Shown: positions 11,560-20,978, counted from the stretch's first letter. The stretch: 64,000 nucleotides of DNA from Allolobophora icterica (GCA_963556255.1 OY744608.1:27078252-27142251); one strand, 5' to 3'. Notes: a model not told the origin generated them from the letters alone. Program-made: numbers and translations.

Positions 11560-12212
11560 AACGTACAAGAGAGACACAGGAAGCAGATTGGTCACATATT
11601 GAGGGGGTATTCTCTGCTGAGAACTCTCATTGAGAAAAGAATGGGAAAAAAGAATAAGAGGAAGACCTAGATGTATGCTGCTGGCCTGGATGATGGTGGA
11701 TCAACAGTAAACTGAAGGAGGAAGCCTAGCATTGAGAGGGAGGAACCATTTACTTCACCAATTACTGCCTGCAGAGCACCTTCATAAATTCAACTTAAGA
11801 AAAAGGGGACATGCTTTTGAATTACCGCACTTTAATACATTGCTACATAAGAAATCCTTCATCATTCGCTCACTGTACAAGTATAAAAACTGGGTTAATG
11901 CTGGTTCTAGTACCTGTTCTGATATCTAAACTGGCTCTTTTTGTAGACCATAGTAATGCTTATGTTCCTTAGAATGTAAGGCTTAGATCATAACTTTAGT
12001 TATAGATAGGCCTATGTATGTAAATAAGACACTATCGTTTATTGTTTATAATACTGTATAATGTATATGTATGTAAATAAGACATTATATAGAATTGCTT
12101 GTGTTTAAACTGTCTTACAGTATTACTGATATTGTGATCCTTTTGTATGTATTGTTGTAAAGTATGAGCGTTTGTCTTATACTAATAAAAGATTACTTAC
12201 TTACTTACTTAC
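11560..12212 (+). mobile_element. LINE 3' fragments ending in (ACTT)n
   Basis: At about 11565-11690 the plus strand encodes RQKQIGHILRGYSLLRTLIE in a broken frame, a C-terminal LINE motif (normally G HILR..SLL..v.eG). A second piece at 11732-11929 encodes LRKRGHAFELPHFNTLL and KKSFIIRSLYKYKNWV before a stop. A 3' UTR, ACTAATAAAAGATTA and (CTTA)n follow to 12212. These are probably two LINE remnants side by side, or one degenerate element. The second part is the same type as 3836-4113. Confidence 0.7.
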
Positions 12213-12326
12213 TTATTTCTACGTTTGAACCTGTCAAAAGGCAGAGAACTTGAAGAACAATATCCTTGCCAAATCTAACCCTGCTTGGAATCCCAGAGTG
12301 CAGTGCCATAGTACAAATGCACTACA

Positions 12327-12382
12327 CGCCTATAGCTGTAATCTAATGAAACAACTGTTTCATTAGATTACAGCTATAGGCG
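12327..12382. repeat. Perfect 56-nt inverted repeat (26-bp stem, 4-nt loop)
   Basis: The left arm, 12327-12352, starts CGCCTATAGCTG and ends ATGAAAC. The loop AACT is at 12353-12356. The right arm, 12357-12382, is the exact reverse complement. I see no mismatch in 26 pairs. Confidence 0.95.
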
Positions 12383-13662
12383 CTTGCTAAATTGCAAAAC
12401 AATATTGTATTTCGTTAAAATTTAGAAAAATTACAATGTTTAAAACCTCGAAATAATGTGCAATGCATAGTATACAATTTGTAATTTTAACTCACTGCGT
12501 TAAGAGAGAGAGAGATAAGGTTTATTTTTTTCCGAAGGAGCTATTTCTATACTTTCTGACAGAACTGTAATTAGTTCATAAAATTCTCACACACTGCAAA
12601 AACAATTACGGAAACAGTAAGATCTTGAAATCAGCAAAAGATTGGTTTAAGTTTCGCCGAATAAAAAATTCGAAAACAGACTAAATTGCATTCGTCTGTA
12701 TTCTTAATTAGGGCCTATAATTAAGATGAGATTACAAATCGAGGGCAATGGTCGGTGAAATAAGATTGATATAATTACATATAAATATACTTATTACTTA
12801 CATACTATGTATCGATTCTTTAGCTCAGATACAGAACGAAATATGCTTCACCAGCAAGTAAATATAGGAGGCGAAATTAACGTATCAAAAATTAGTAAAA
12901 TAACGAAGAGTAGGCCGTAATTATGAAGCCAATAACATAGATCCACATAAATGTCGATCCAAAATTCGAAATACTAACCGTAATCTTACCCCAAACTTAT
13001 AAAGCGCCATTCGCAAGCCAAGCCCTACGCTTAATCACGAGCACTGCATCAAGTCTGAGGGGTTCCAGAGGGAAATCACAGGAGGTCCGGGTCCGGTTTC
13101 CGGGGGTCCAGATCAAGAGAGGAGGCAGAGCAGCTGTTAAGGCACGTTTCATTTAGGTCAGAACAATAATATTGTCAGGCGAAGGATCAGATGAGTCAGG
13201 GTAGGAATCCTTGAAAAGGTGAGACTTTTGTTTTGAGTGGCAAGCTCCTCTATCATCCAAGATAGAGGAGCCTGAGGCGGATGATGGAGGGCGGGTGGCA
13301 ATTTGCGGAATTCAGGAGGAAGATCGTTCCAGAGTCGTAGTGCAATGTTTGAAATGGCTCGGTTCGAGAACTTCAGATGAGTAGTGACCGAGGGTCGAGA
13401 AAGACTGAGATAGGAGGAGGGTCGGGTGGAGCAGATTGGCTGGTTGGTGAAGAGTTCGTGGCGATACTTGCGCTGGAAATATTGTAGGGAGTTGTATGTT
13501 GATGATACGACCTTGAAGTGGATTCGCTCTGGAATGTGTAGCCAATGGAGTGATTTGAGAATGGGAGTGAAATTATGATGTTTGTGGGTTCTAGTGACAG
13601 CTGGGTTACTGAGTTTTGGATAAGTTGCAGTCGCTTAATATCATACTACCACAATAATATGG
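12383..13662. other. Intergenic stretch with SINE-tail-like and dispersed repeat sequence
   Basis: No gene is supported. 12975-13110 (AAACTTATAAAGCGCC followed by GGTTCCAGAGGGAA-type sequence) resembles 44570-44705 and looks like a dispersed SINE-type repeat. 13200-13640 has no clear coding frame. A small hairpin, GCTCCTCTATC/GATAGAGGAGC, lies at about 13249-13276. Confidence 0.45.
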
Positions 13663-13666
13663 GTAT

Positions 13667-14561
13667 TGTGGCAAACCTCCCTCTCTGGTACCAACTAGCA
13701 AAACTACTGCCACTGCCGCGCCTGCAAGTCAACGTGTTCCCAGCTCTTGAAACGTTCTACACCAGGATGTCCGCCGAGTTTGAGAACTAGGAAATATTTG
13801 CAGGGCAGCCGAGTATTCTGTTTGTCCGGGTCCGGCCTCCGTGGTCTGTCAGAGGACTTGCGTTCTGTCAACACCTCGACTAATGGATGGAAGAATGGAA
13901 GGAGAAGAACAATTCCGTTAATCAATAACACAATGAAGATATTTCATTGAAGTCTTCTCTTATCAATTGCTCCAAACCGTAGAAACAATGAACAACATAA
14001 ACTTGAACTTACATGAAATTGTACAGTTCTTTCGGATGAAGTATGAAACCGTAAAGTTCTTTCAAACTACTCTTTTCATCCGTCGACTTATAAACCGAAA
14101 TTACTGTTCAACTTAAATCCGTTTTCTTCCTCAAACGTTCCTAGTAGCTAACTCTTAAACAACTTCAAACTATACTAATCGAACAACGACCAGGCAAGAC
14201 AAGCCCAGACACACGCCTACAAGCGCAGATAATCATAAAAGTTCACATACGTCTACTACCTCTGACAGTTCATCAACAACCTCAGAACTCCAGAACTAAC
14301 TGAACTCTCCTTAACTAGCGAACGACGCTTATATAAGCAATCAGAGTCCCCGGGGGACAGTCCTAGGGGGACCGGTCCTAGGGGACAGTCCTAGGGGACC
14401 GGTCCTAGGGGACAGTCCTAGGGGACCGGTCCTAGGGGACCGGTCCTAGGGGGACAGGTCAATCAGTACAGCGCTAGGCGCTAGCCAATATCTATTACGC
14501 CCACAATGACGTGACGTCATAAATCTACGCGTACAAATATTGAGGTCACAAATCTCTTACA
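13667..14561 (-). repeat. 3' LTR of element A
   Basis: It is 895 bp, bounded by TG and CA, preceded on the element strand by the polypurine tract at 14562-14574 and followed by the gtat target duplication. Confidence 0.95.
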
Positions 14562-14574
14562 CTTTCCCCCCTCT
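14562..14574 (-). other. Polypurine tract of element A
   Basis: On the minus strand AGAGGGGGGAAAG abuts the 3' LTR start (TGTAAGAG), the expected position for plus-strand priming. Confidence 0.8.
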
Positions 14575-14866
14575 ACAACGAGTCAAAATGTCCCCATTTC
14601 TATAAACATCATTTCAGTTCCAACTAAGAAACACAATTTAACCATCCTTAACATCAACGACTTACCTATACATAATTTCACAAAAGTTCAGCACACCTGC
14701 ACAGTTAGCGAACATAATCTCAAGGTAAAAACCCACAACTTAAAAACTACTTCGAGTAGAGAAGTCAATCTTGACATAAAGTAACCTTTCTCGTTTACAT
14801 TGATACACTAAAAGAAACTATGGCCCGTCTCGGGCACCAAACAGTGTTACCTTGTGACCACTTTTC

Positions 14867-15565
14867 TTAGACTTCCCCGCTCTCCGAACTGATTTCAATC
14901 ACTTCTTCTTTTACTGCTGCACATGATTGATTACCCTGGTCCTCCTGAGAATCACCTGACACCGCCTCGCTTTCTGAACTAACCTCGATTACCTCTTCTT
15001 TTATGGCTTCTACGAGTTGGTTATCTGGATTGTCCAGAGGGGCTTCGAACACCTCTTCCTCGGAGCTAATTTCAATTGCTTCCTCTTTGAGGGCCTCCAT
15101 CTCTGGTTCTGAGGGAGGGAGCACAGGCGAATTCCACAAGGAAGAAAGAGAAGGTGGAAGGAAGTCATTCTCCAACCAACTGAGTGCTCCTACAGGTAGC
15201 CAAGGCAACCAGCCTTCCTCCTGATCTGCAACCGACAGAGGAACGACCGGTGACGCGTCCTTCAATACGGCATCTGCTAACACCACTGAAACGGACGGTC
15301 CAGGAACCGGCGAACTGCGTAAGGGAACATCCGAGGGCACCAGAGGTGCATCATTGACCAATAAATCATTGTTAGCCGCATGCCCATAGACAGACACACA
15401 ACCCGACTCCTCCGACAGGAAGGCAACTTCCCCAGGCAACTCACTTATCCGACGCACCTGAACCGTATGGAATCTACGCCGGTGTCGTCTTAACGACCGA
15501 CGGGTATCCACCCCGTAGAATACCTTCTGACAGATGGTACAGCATCGGACTTCTCGTCTCGGCAT
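14867..15565 (-). CDS. C2H2-like finger protein with three SUMO-motif modules (element A)
   Basis: 232 residues from the ATG at 15565 (MPRREVRCCTICQKVF). I prefer this start to the upstream one because a splice-acceptor-like TTTTTTGGTTATTAACAG lies just before it. Residues 5-35 hold a C-x2-C-x15-H-x4-H finger with a strongly basic second half. The middle is Pro/Ser/Val-rich and probably disordered. The last 80 residues are acidic with three modules about 29-30 residues apart: ALKEEAIEISSEEE, AIKEEVIEVSSESE and AVKEEVIEISSESG. Each joins a psi-K-x-E sumoylation-type site (Lys at about 160, 189 and 219) to a hydrophobic V/I-I-E-I/V core followed by Ser/Glu, the form of a phospho-regulated SUMO-interacting motif. 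Function is unknown. Nuclear or chromatin targeting is a guess from these motifs. Confidence 0.65.
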   Translation of the reverse strand: MPRREVRCCTICQKVFYGVDTRRSLRRHRRRFHTVQVRRISELPGEVAFLSEESGCVSVYGHAANNDLLVNDAPLVPSDVPLRSSPVPGPSVSVVLADAVLKDASPVVPLSVADQEEGWLPWLPVGALSWLENDFLPPSLSSLWNSPVLPPSEPEMEALKEEAIEISSEEEVFEAPLDNPDNQLVEAIKEEVIEVSSESEAVSGDSQEDQGNQSCAAVKEEVIEISSESGEV

Positions 15566-16173
15566 CTTGCAGCTGTTAATAACCAAAAAATCTATCAGTC
15601 TGTTTCCTATACAGCTTACCATTAAGTCAATTATTCTTAAATTTTCAACTAAATGCCATTAATATGCAATTATTTCGTTAACTCTACCTTTCAGTTCAAC
15701 TAAAACATGATATCCATCGTAATTACTTACAAAGTTGATCCAATTTCTATAGTTTAAATGAAATTAATGGAGCTTCTGATAAATTCAGAACATTTCAAAA
15801 TGTTAACCGGTTATGCCTGTATGACGTCATTCATTATTCCGACGTCATGGCCGTCCATCTGTCAATCATTGCGCTCTATCAACGATTAATCTCCATATAA
15901 AATAACCTCTTTTCAATGCTAGGAGTTTTCAATGCAATTTCCACACGGTTACTTATTTGAACAGCGGATTACCTTACTGTAATAATCGTAATGGCGCTAA
16001 AGCATCGTATCCCTAGTGCAATGCTCCATGTCATAACAACATCAACTTATCAGTGACATCAAATTAAACCATAATAACATCAAATTTGCAAACACATCAA
16101 ATCAACACTAGAAAATCAATCAAGAAATCGTAACAGCTTTGTCAAATCACTCGACCACGTTTCAATCAATACG
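15566..16173 (-). other. Non-coding spacer between accessory ORFs of element A
   Basis: An AT-rich 608-bp segment within the element. I see no domain-bearing frame. On the element strand it ends in the pyrimidine-rich acceptor-like sequence before the 15565 ATG, so it may be an intron or leader of the last message. Confidence 0.5.
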
Positions 16174-16863
16174 TCAACAGGAGGAGCCAGTTTTTAGACA
16201 TTTTTCACACAAATGCCTCGGGTGGATCTTTCCTCTAGCTTCATCACTGTACACACGTTTCTCCAGAGGGCGCTGACGGCGAGGGTAAACATTCACCATA
16301 CACTTGAGACACAGTTGTCCCATGTTTGCCCAGCTATTTCCGGACATCCAGCTTCGTTTGCACTTTGGACACCGAAATTCACCAAAGCATCTTTTGGTTC
16401 CCTGGTAAGGTGTCAGTCCTTCTTCATGTGCACGAGCCAGGACACAATCTTGCTTGAAGTGCCCGGGACAGAAACACAGGTGACAGAGGTAAGACGCTGG
16501 AGGTTTCTTCTTGTGCTGTCGGATCATCTTTCCAATGTCAGCTAGTTCATTCGCCCCATCCACCGAAACATCACCAGAAGGGAAAAGTGAGTTCGAAGAG
16601 GACAACGCCGTCGCATACTGAAGTCGAACACTGGGTTGCCCAGAAAACAACCAGGGTGCCCAACGACACGCTCCCCAGTCAACATGAACTCCTACGTTCC
16701 CAGCAAGAGAACTACAAACGATGGCAGAGTCTAACTGTTCACCAGTTTGGCCACCGACTTCTCTTTTCTGTGCGACGACTAACTTATTACTGTCCGGTAA
16801 GGCGAAATTTCTCCCGCGAATGGCGTACATCACGATGTTTCTTTCTCCGGCCTCCCGATTCAT
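16174..16863 (-). CDS. ZCCHC24-like zinc-binding protein encoded in element A
   Basis: A 229-residue frame starting 105 bp after the gag-pol stop. The first 115 residues are unrecognised. From residue about 116 the sequence KKKPPASYLCHLCFCPGHFK contains a CCHC knuckle (C-x2-C-x4-H-x4-C). It continues EGLTPYQGTKRCFGEFRCPK, WMSGNSWANMGQLCLKC, NVYPRRQRPLEK and HPRHLCEKC. This order, a CCHC knuckle followed by a 3CxxC (ZAR1/RTP-type) domain, is that of animal ZCCHC24, and spacing and key Cys/His are kept. The family is thought to bind RNA or act as zinc scaffolds. The role in the element is unknown. The sequence TACTGTTTTGTTGTTGCAG stands just before the ATG and would serve as a splice acceptor for a subgenomic message. 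The frame has no introns. It is likely host-gene capture. A shared ancient domain used by a lineage of elements is the alternative. Confidence 0.8.
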   Translation of the reverse strand: MNREAGERNIVMYAIRGRNFALPDSNKLVVAQKREVGGQTGEQLDSAIVCSSLAGNVGVHVDWGACRWAPWLFSGQPSVRLQYATALSSSNSLFPSGDVSVDGANELADIGKMIRQHKKKPPASYLCHLCFCPGHFKQDCVLARAHEEGLTPYQGTKRCFGEFRCPKCKRSWMSGNSWANMGQLCLKCMVNVYPRRQRPLEKRVYSDEARGKIHPRHLCEKCLKTGSSC

Positions 16864-16967
16864 CCTTTATTCGTTCTGCAACAACAAAACAGTACTTTCA
16901 CCCAGCGTCATGCATCATCCTCCCTAGAGGACCTCGGAGTCCCAGCTCCGGATACCTTCACGCTAAC

Positions 16968-19931
16968 TTATTGCGCGAAGCGAGCAGGTCGACGGATATT
17001 CCGTCGCGGACGAACATCAGCTTCGTTATTGTCCGGAAGCTGTTCCGTCGTTTCTTCCGTCTCGTCTGGCGTCTCCTGACTCCAGCACGGCTTTAGCTTG
17101 TCTACGTGAACCACAAACGGTTTGGAATTCGCTGACTTTCGGATCACATAGTTCACGGCCCCGCGTCTTTCTACAACAGTGAACGGGCCAGTGGACATAC
17201 GTGACCACTTCAGGCTCCGTCCTTGATAGCGACGTGGATAAAAGTAGTAAACTTTATCGTTGCTCTTGAACTCAGCAGGCCGTACTCGTAGGTCATAAGT
17301 GCGTCGGCGTCGTTCCGCCGCGACTTTCAGCTGCTCACGCGTAAGTCGATACGCGGACTCCATACGCTTCGCAAGATCTCGAACGTAGTCCACATAGGTG
17401 TCGGCAGTACGATCGGCATCCGGAGGTCGACCGTAGACAAGATCGATAGGTGCGCGTACTTCACGACCGAACTGAAGGAAGTTCGGGCTGAACCCAGTCG
17501 TCTCATGCAGCGACGCCCGATAGGCGGCGAGGACATGGGGCAGTACTTCATCCCAATCCCGTTGATGGCTGCATGTTATTTTCCCTATCATTTGGTTCAT
17601 TGTTCTGTGAAAGCGCTCTATCATCGCATTCCCGCTATGGTGATAACTAGGTGTTCGCACCTTATCGATACCAAGTAATCTACAAAGTTTCCGGAACAAA
17701 TTTCCATCAAAATTGGTCCCCTGATCGGATGGGGCCCCGTACCGTACAATTACGTTTTCAACCAAAGCTCGGGCCACCGATGTCAACTGGCACTCCAGCG
17801 CCAGTGCCGTTGCGACAAATATCAGCAATACAGGGAAAATATTATCGGTAACCATCTTCTTTCCGTTCGGTTTCGCTTCTCTCCTTAACGGTTGCCGCAC
17901 TGGCGGTGCATCTTCCGTGTCAATCCTATGAGTAATAACCGTGGTCCTACCAAGATCCTTATCGGTTACCGAGAAGATATCCCGATTTTCTAACAACAAT
18001 TCTTTTAGCTGCACTCGATCTTCCGACCTTACCTCTTCCGGAAGATCTTCCAGTAACGAATATACCGGAAAAGTATCATCAGCTGAGCTCCGTTTCTTCT
18101 CACCAGTTCCACTATGCTCAACCTCTACGGGATGCAAACCTCCCAGGACTTGATCTCTGGCTAACTTTACTGGGCTCTCGTTCAAATTTACTATTCTCAC
18201 TTGGACCGTATCTGCACTATCACCAACAACCACTCGGGCCAAATGAACCCCTGGTTGGATCTCTGCGGCCTCCGTCATCCATGCAGGCGCTTTAGTGGTT
18301 AAATCCCCATACAGAGTTTTCACCGATACATCACTCTGACACTTAGGGGACACCACAACCTCCTCAGCGACGATCACGCGCCGACACCACATGGACCCGT
18401 TGCCCCGCACAAGGGAAATACGCCGACGACCGACGAACAAAGCACCGGCACCAAAACCTAATCGACATCGGTGTTCCCTCAACCAATCCATCCCTAACAT
18501 AGGTTCAGAAATTTGATCAGAGACCAGAAAAGCAGTCAAAATTTCAAATCCCTCTTTAATCTGAATCGGTAATTTTACTTCTCCGAGGACCCGTATACCA
18601 GAACCATTTGCAGCCATCAAGAACCGGGTACAGGGACTCAAGTCTAACCCCTCGACAGTAGAAGAAGGCACCAAGCTTACTTCTGATCCGGTGTCGATCA
18701 AGCATGTCTGCGGTCGTCCGTTGATTGTTCCGCGGATGTAGACAGCATTGTTACTCGCTCTGTTCGGAAGTCTCGGGCGAGTCGTGTGGTTGACGACAAC
18801 CTCTTCCTCTGGCGTAGTCGTCGCTGCTCCGGCCGTCGTAGCTGTTGGCGGCCGATTGGAAGCTCGGCGAGGCCGACGGCAGGTACGGGCAAAGTGACCG
18901 GCCTGACCACAGTTGTAGCAGGTCACCGCCTGACGTGAAGTTCCCTGATCGCTCTCCGATGGGCGATCATCTCGCCCGGCAGCATCGACGGTTACCGCTT
19001 GGCTCCGTAGTTGCCGGAACTGTCTGTCGATTCGTTCTTCCATTTCTCTTTGCCATTTCCGCTGTTCCTCGCGTTGTGATGCGAGAAACCGATCAAGCTG
19101 TGACTTGATCTGGTCGCCGACGTCTGCTTCCTGTGTTCCTCTCACTCGGTTCGGTTGTCTCCTCCGGTCGTCCGCATCCGATGATTGCTGATAGGCCTCA
19201 AGACGAAGCGCAGTCCGATAGGCTTCGTCCAAGGTCTTCGGCTCTCTTTCGCGAACTTTCAGCGAAAGCTCACGATCACGCATGGCTTCCAGGAAGGAGT
19301 CTCGGGCGATGATCTGCGTTGTTTCATTGGATGGAACCGGATACGCGAGAACCACAAGTCTGCGAATGTCGTGAAGTAAGTCGCTCAGGCTCTCAGCAGG
19401 ACGCTGTCGGCGGTAGTAAAGCTGAGCACGGAAGGTTTCGGCCTGACCCTCCGTCCCGTATCTTTGCCGCAGTCGATCGACTAACTCTTCATAAGTCACA
19501 TCTTGGCGCGCACCGAAGTCCCAGAGTAACTGAGTGGCGGCTTTCTCCAGCGCACATCGTAGAAAGTCGGTCTTGTCCGAGGCCGTCCATTGGTTATGCC
19601 TCGCACACACCTCAAACTGCGCCAAGAATGACTCGAGGGACCCGGTCCCATCAAACTTTCCAGGCTTCATCTGCATCGGTTTGGACTTCAGCAGGCCTCC
19701 GACACTTTCCAGCAATTTCGACATTGACAACGATTCGTCTTGTTTCTCTCGGTCGCTCGACCTCACCGGCCTCGGGTCGTCGAAATCAATACTTTCAAGG
19801 AGGTGGCTCCGGTCTGTCGGCGCCTCCATCGATCGCTTCTTCACTGCAGGCGTCGATGCACTCCTCGGCTGATCAGCAACGTCCATGACGTCCAGGAGCT
19901 CAAAACGGATCGTTCTTCCCTCGTCCTCCAT
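16968..19931 (-). CDS. gag-pol: Gag-protease fused by deletion to the integrase C-terminal part (element A)
   Basis: A 987-residue frame. Residues 1-330 are Gag (KPGKFDGTGSLESFLAQFEV, then LYYRRQRPAESLSDLLHDIR). The zinc knuckle CYNCGQAGHFARTC is near residue 338. The aspartic protease active site LIDTGSEVSLVP is near residue 413. A protease-RT linker then runs to RQPLRREAK near residue 685. There the frame jumps directly to the integrase core: VRYGAP, DQGTNF with the second catalytic Asp, and MIERFHRTMN with the Glu. The GPY/F module PFTVVERRGAVNYVI and a basic tail finish it. Compared with element B about 1.8 kb is missing (all RT, all RNase H, the HHCC finger and first catalytic Asp), plus about 12 bp before DQGTNF. 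Gag and protease look intact. The fusion stays open over the junction, so deletion was in frame or was selected to be. The start was chosen by alignment with element B. Confidence 0.9.
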   Translation of the reverse strand: MEDEGRTIRFELLDVMDVADQPRSASTPAVKKRSMEAPTDRSHLLESIDFDDPRPVRSSDREKQDESLSMSKLLESVGGLLKSKPMQMKPGKFDGTGSLESFLAQFEVCARHNQWTASDKTDFLRCALEKAATQLLWDFGARQDVTYEELVDRLRQRYGTEGQAETFRAQLYYRRQRPAESLSDLLHDIRRLVVLAYPVPSNETTQIIARDSFLEAMRDRELSLKVREREPKTLDEAYRTALRLEAYQQSSDADDRRRQPNRVRGTQEADVGDQIKSQLDRFLASQREEQRKWQREMEERIDRQFRQLRSQAVTVDAAGRDDRPSESDQGTSRQAVTCYNCGQAGHFARTCRRPRRASNRPPTATTAGAATTTPEEEVVVNHTTRPRLPNRASNNAVYIRGTINGRPQTCLIDTGSEVSLVPSSTVEGLDLSPCTRFLMAANGSGIRVLGEVKLPIQIKEGFEILTAFLVSDQISEPMLGMDWLREHRCRLGFGAGALFVGRRRISLVRGNGSMWCRRVIVAEEVVVSPKCQSDVSVKTLYGDLTTKAPAWMTEAAEIQPGVHLARVVVGDSADTVQVRIVNLNESPVKLARDQVLGGLHPVEVEHSGTGEKKRSSADDTFPVYSLLEDLPEEVRSEDRVQLKELLLENRDIFSVTDKDLGRTTVITHRIDTEDAPPVRQPLRREAKPNGKKMVTDNIFPVLLIFVATALALECQLTSVARALVENVIVRYGAPSDQGTNFDGNLFRKLCRLLGIDKVRTPSYHHSGNAMIERFHRTMNQMIGKITCSHQRDWDEVLPHVLAAYRASLHETTGFSPNFLQFGREVRAPIDLVYGRPPDADRTADTYVDYVRDLAKRMESAYRLTREQLKVAAERRRRTYDLRVRPAEFKSNDKVYYFYPRRYQGRSLKWSRMSTGPFTVVERRGAVNYVIRKSANSKPFVVHVDKLKPCWSQETPDETEETTEQLPDNNEADVRPRRNIRRPARFAQ

Positions 19932-20059
19932 CAGCCAAGAACTTCACAATATTCCACAGTCGATTCGGACAAAACTTCAAAACCTCAAAACCCCGACTTC
20001 TGGTTCCAAATTGTGGCAAATCTACAACTTCACTGGTCTGGTACGAAATTGTTTCTAGA

Positions 20060-20076
20060 CCCCACTTCTGGTACCA
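20060..20076 (-). other. Primer binding site of element A (tRNA-Leu type)
   Basis: On the minus strand TGGTACCAGAAGTGGGG begins three bases inside the 5' LTR. Its complement ends in TACCA and matches the T-stem and acceptor 3' half expected of an animal tRNA-Leu (CCCCACTTCTGGTA + CCA). Element B uses the same 17 bases. Confidence 0.75.
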
Positions 20077-20079
20077 AAT

Positions 20080-20974
20080 TGTGGCAAACCTCCCTCTCTG
20101 GTACCAACTAGCAAAACTACTGCCACTGCCGCGCCTGCAAGTCAACGTGTTCCCAGCTCTTGAAACGTTCTACACCAGGATGTCCGCCGAGTTTGAGAAC
20201 TAGGAAATATTTGCAGGGCAGCCGAGTATTCTGTTTGACCGGGTCCGGCCTCCGTGGTCTGTCAGAGGACTTGCGTTCTGTCAACACCTCGACTAATGGA
20301 TGGAAGAATGGAAGGAGAAGAACAATTCCGTTAATCAATAACACAATGAAGATATTTCATTGAAGTCTTCTCTTATCAATTGCTCCAAACCGTAGAAACA
20401 ATGAACAACATAAACTTGAACTTACATGAAATTGTACAGTTCTTTCGGATGAAGTATGAAACCGTAAAGTTCTTTCAAACTACTCTTTTCATCCGTCGAC
20501 TTATAAACCGAAATTACTGTTCAACTTAAATCCGTTTTCTTCCTCAAACGTTCCTAGTAGCTAACTCTTAAACAACTTCAAACTATACTAATCGAACAAC
20601 GACCAGGCAAGACAAGCCCAGACACACGCCTACAAGCGCAGATAATCATAAAAGTTCACATACGTCTACTACCTCTGACAGTTCATCAACAACCTCAGAA
20701 CTCCAGAACTAACTGAACTCTCCTTAACTAGCGAACGACGCTTATATAAGCAATCAGAGTCCCCGGGGGACAGTCCTAGGGGGACCGGTCCTAGGGGACA
20801 GTCCTAGGGGACCGGTCCTAGGGGACAGTCCTAGGGGACCGGTCCTAGGGGACCGGTCCTAGGGGGACAGGTCAATCAGTACAGCGCTAGGCGCTAGCCA
20901 ATATCTATTACGCCCACAATGACGTGACGTCATAAATCTACGCGTACAAATATTGAGGTCACAAATCTCTTACA
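20080..20974 (-). repeat. 5' LTR of element A
   Basis: It is 895 bp, TGTAAGAG...TTTGCCACA on the minus strand. It is near-identical to 13667-14561 and contains the alternating CCTAGG/ACCGGT repeat block (about 20758-20875) just upstream of a TATATAA box at about 20744-20750. Confidence 0.95.
20744..20875 (-). promoter_or_regulatory. Element A LTR promoter: TATA box with tandem palindromic repeats
   Basis: On the element strand seven to eight units of about 14-15 bp alternate GGACTGTCC and GGACCGGTCC cores joined by CCTAGG-type spacers. They stand immediately upstream of TTATATAAGC. The same block is in the 3' LTR at about 14345-14463. Position and palindromic units suggest an activator-binding array. 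The factor is unknown. Confidence 0.6.
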
Positions 20975-20978
20975 GTAT

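Larger units (their letters stand above)
13667..20974 (-). mobile_element. Ty3/gypsy LTR retrotransposon A, internally deleted, with two accessory ORFs
   Basis: The element is 7308 bp between 4-bp duplications (gtat, 13663-13666 and 20975-20978). Two 895-bp LTRs flank it (20080-20974 is 5', 13667-14561 is 3'). In order on the minus strand it has the LTR, a tRNA-Leu-type PBS, a gag-protease frame fused by deletion to the integrase C-terminal half, a ZCCHC24-like ORF, a C2H2/SUMO-motif ORF, a polypurine tract and the LTR. The only LTR difference I found is at 13826 versus 20239 (T/A), so insertion is recent. RT, RNase H and the integrase N terminus are gone, so it can only move in trans. The accessory ORFs sit where env would be in a retrovirus-like element, but no envelope-like protein is present. 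Confidence 0.93.

Noticed and set aside
12327..12382. microRNA gene
   Set aside because: The stem is perfectly paired with a 4-nt loop, unlike animal precursors, and there is no expression evidence.
13667..20974. Endogenous retrovirus with env
   Set aside because: The two frames after pol lack a signal peptide, membrane anchor or glycoprotein features. They are zinc-finger proteins.
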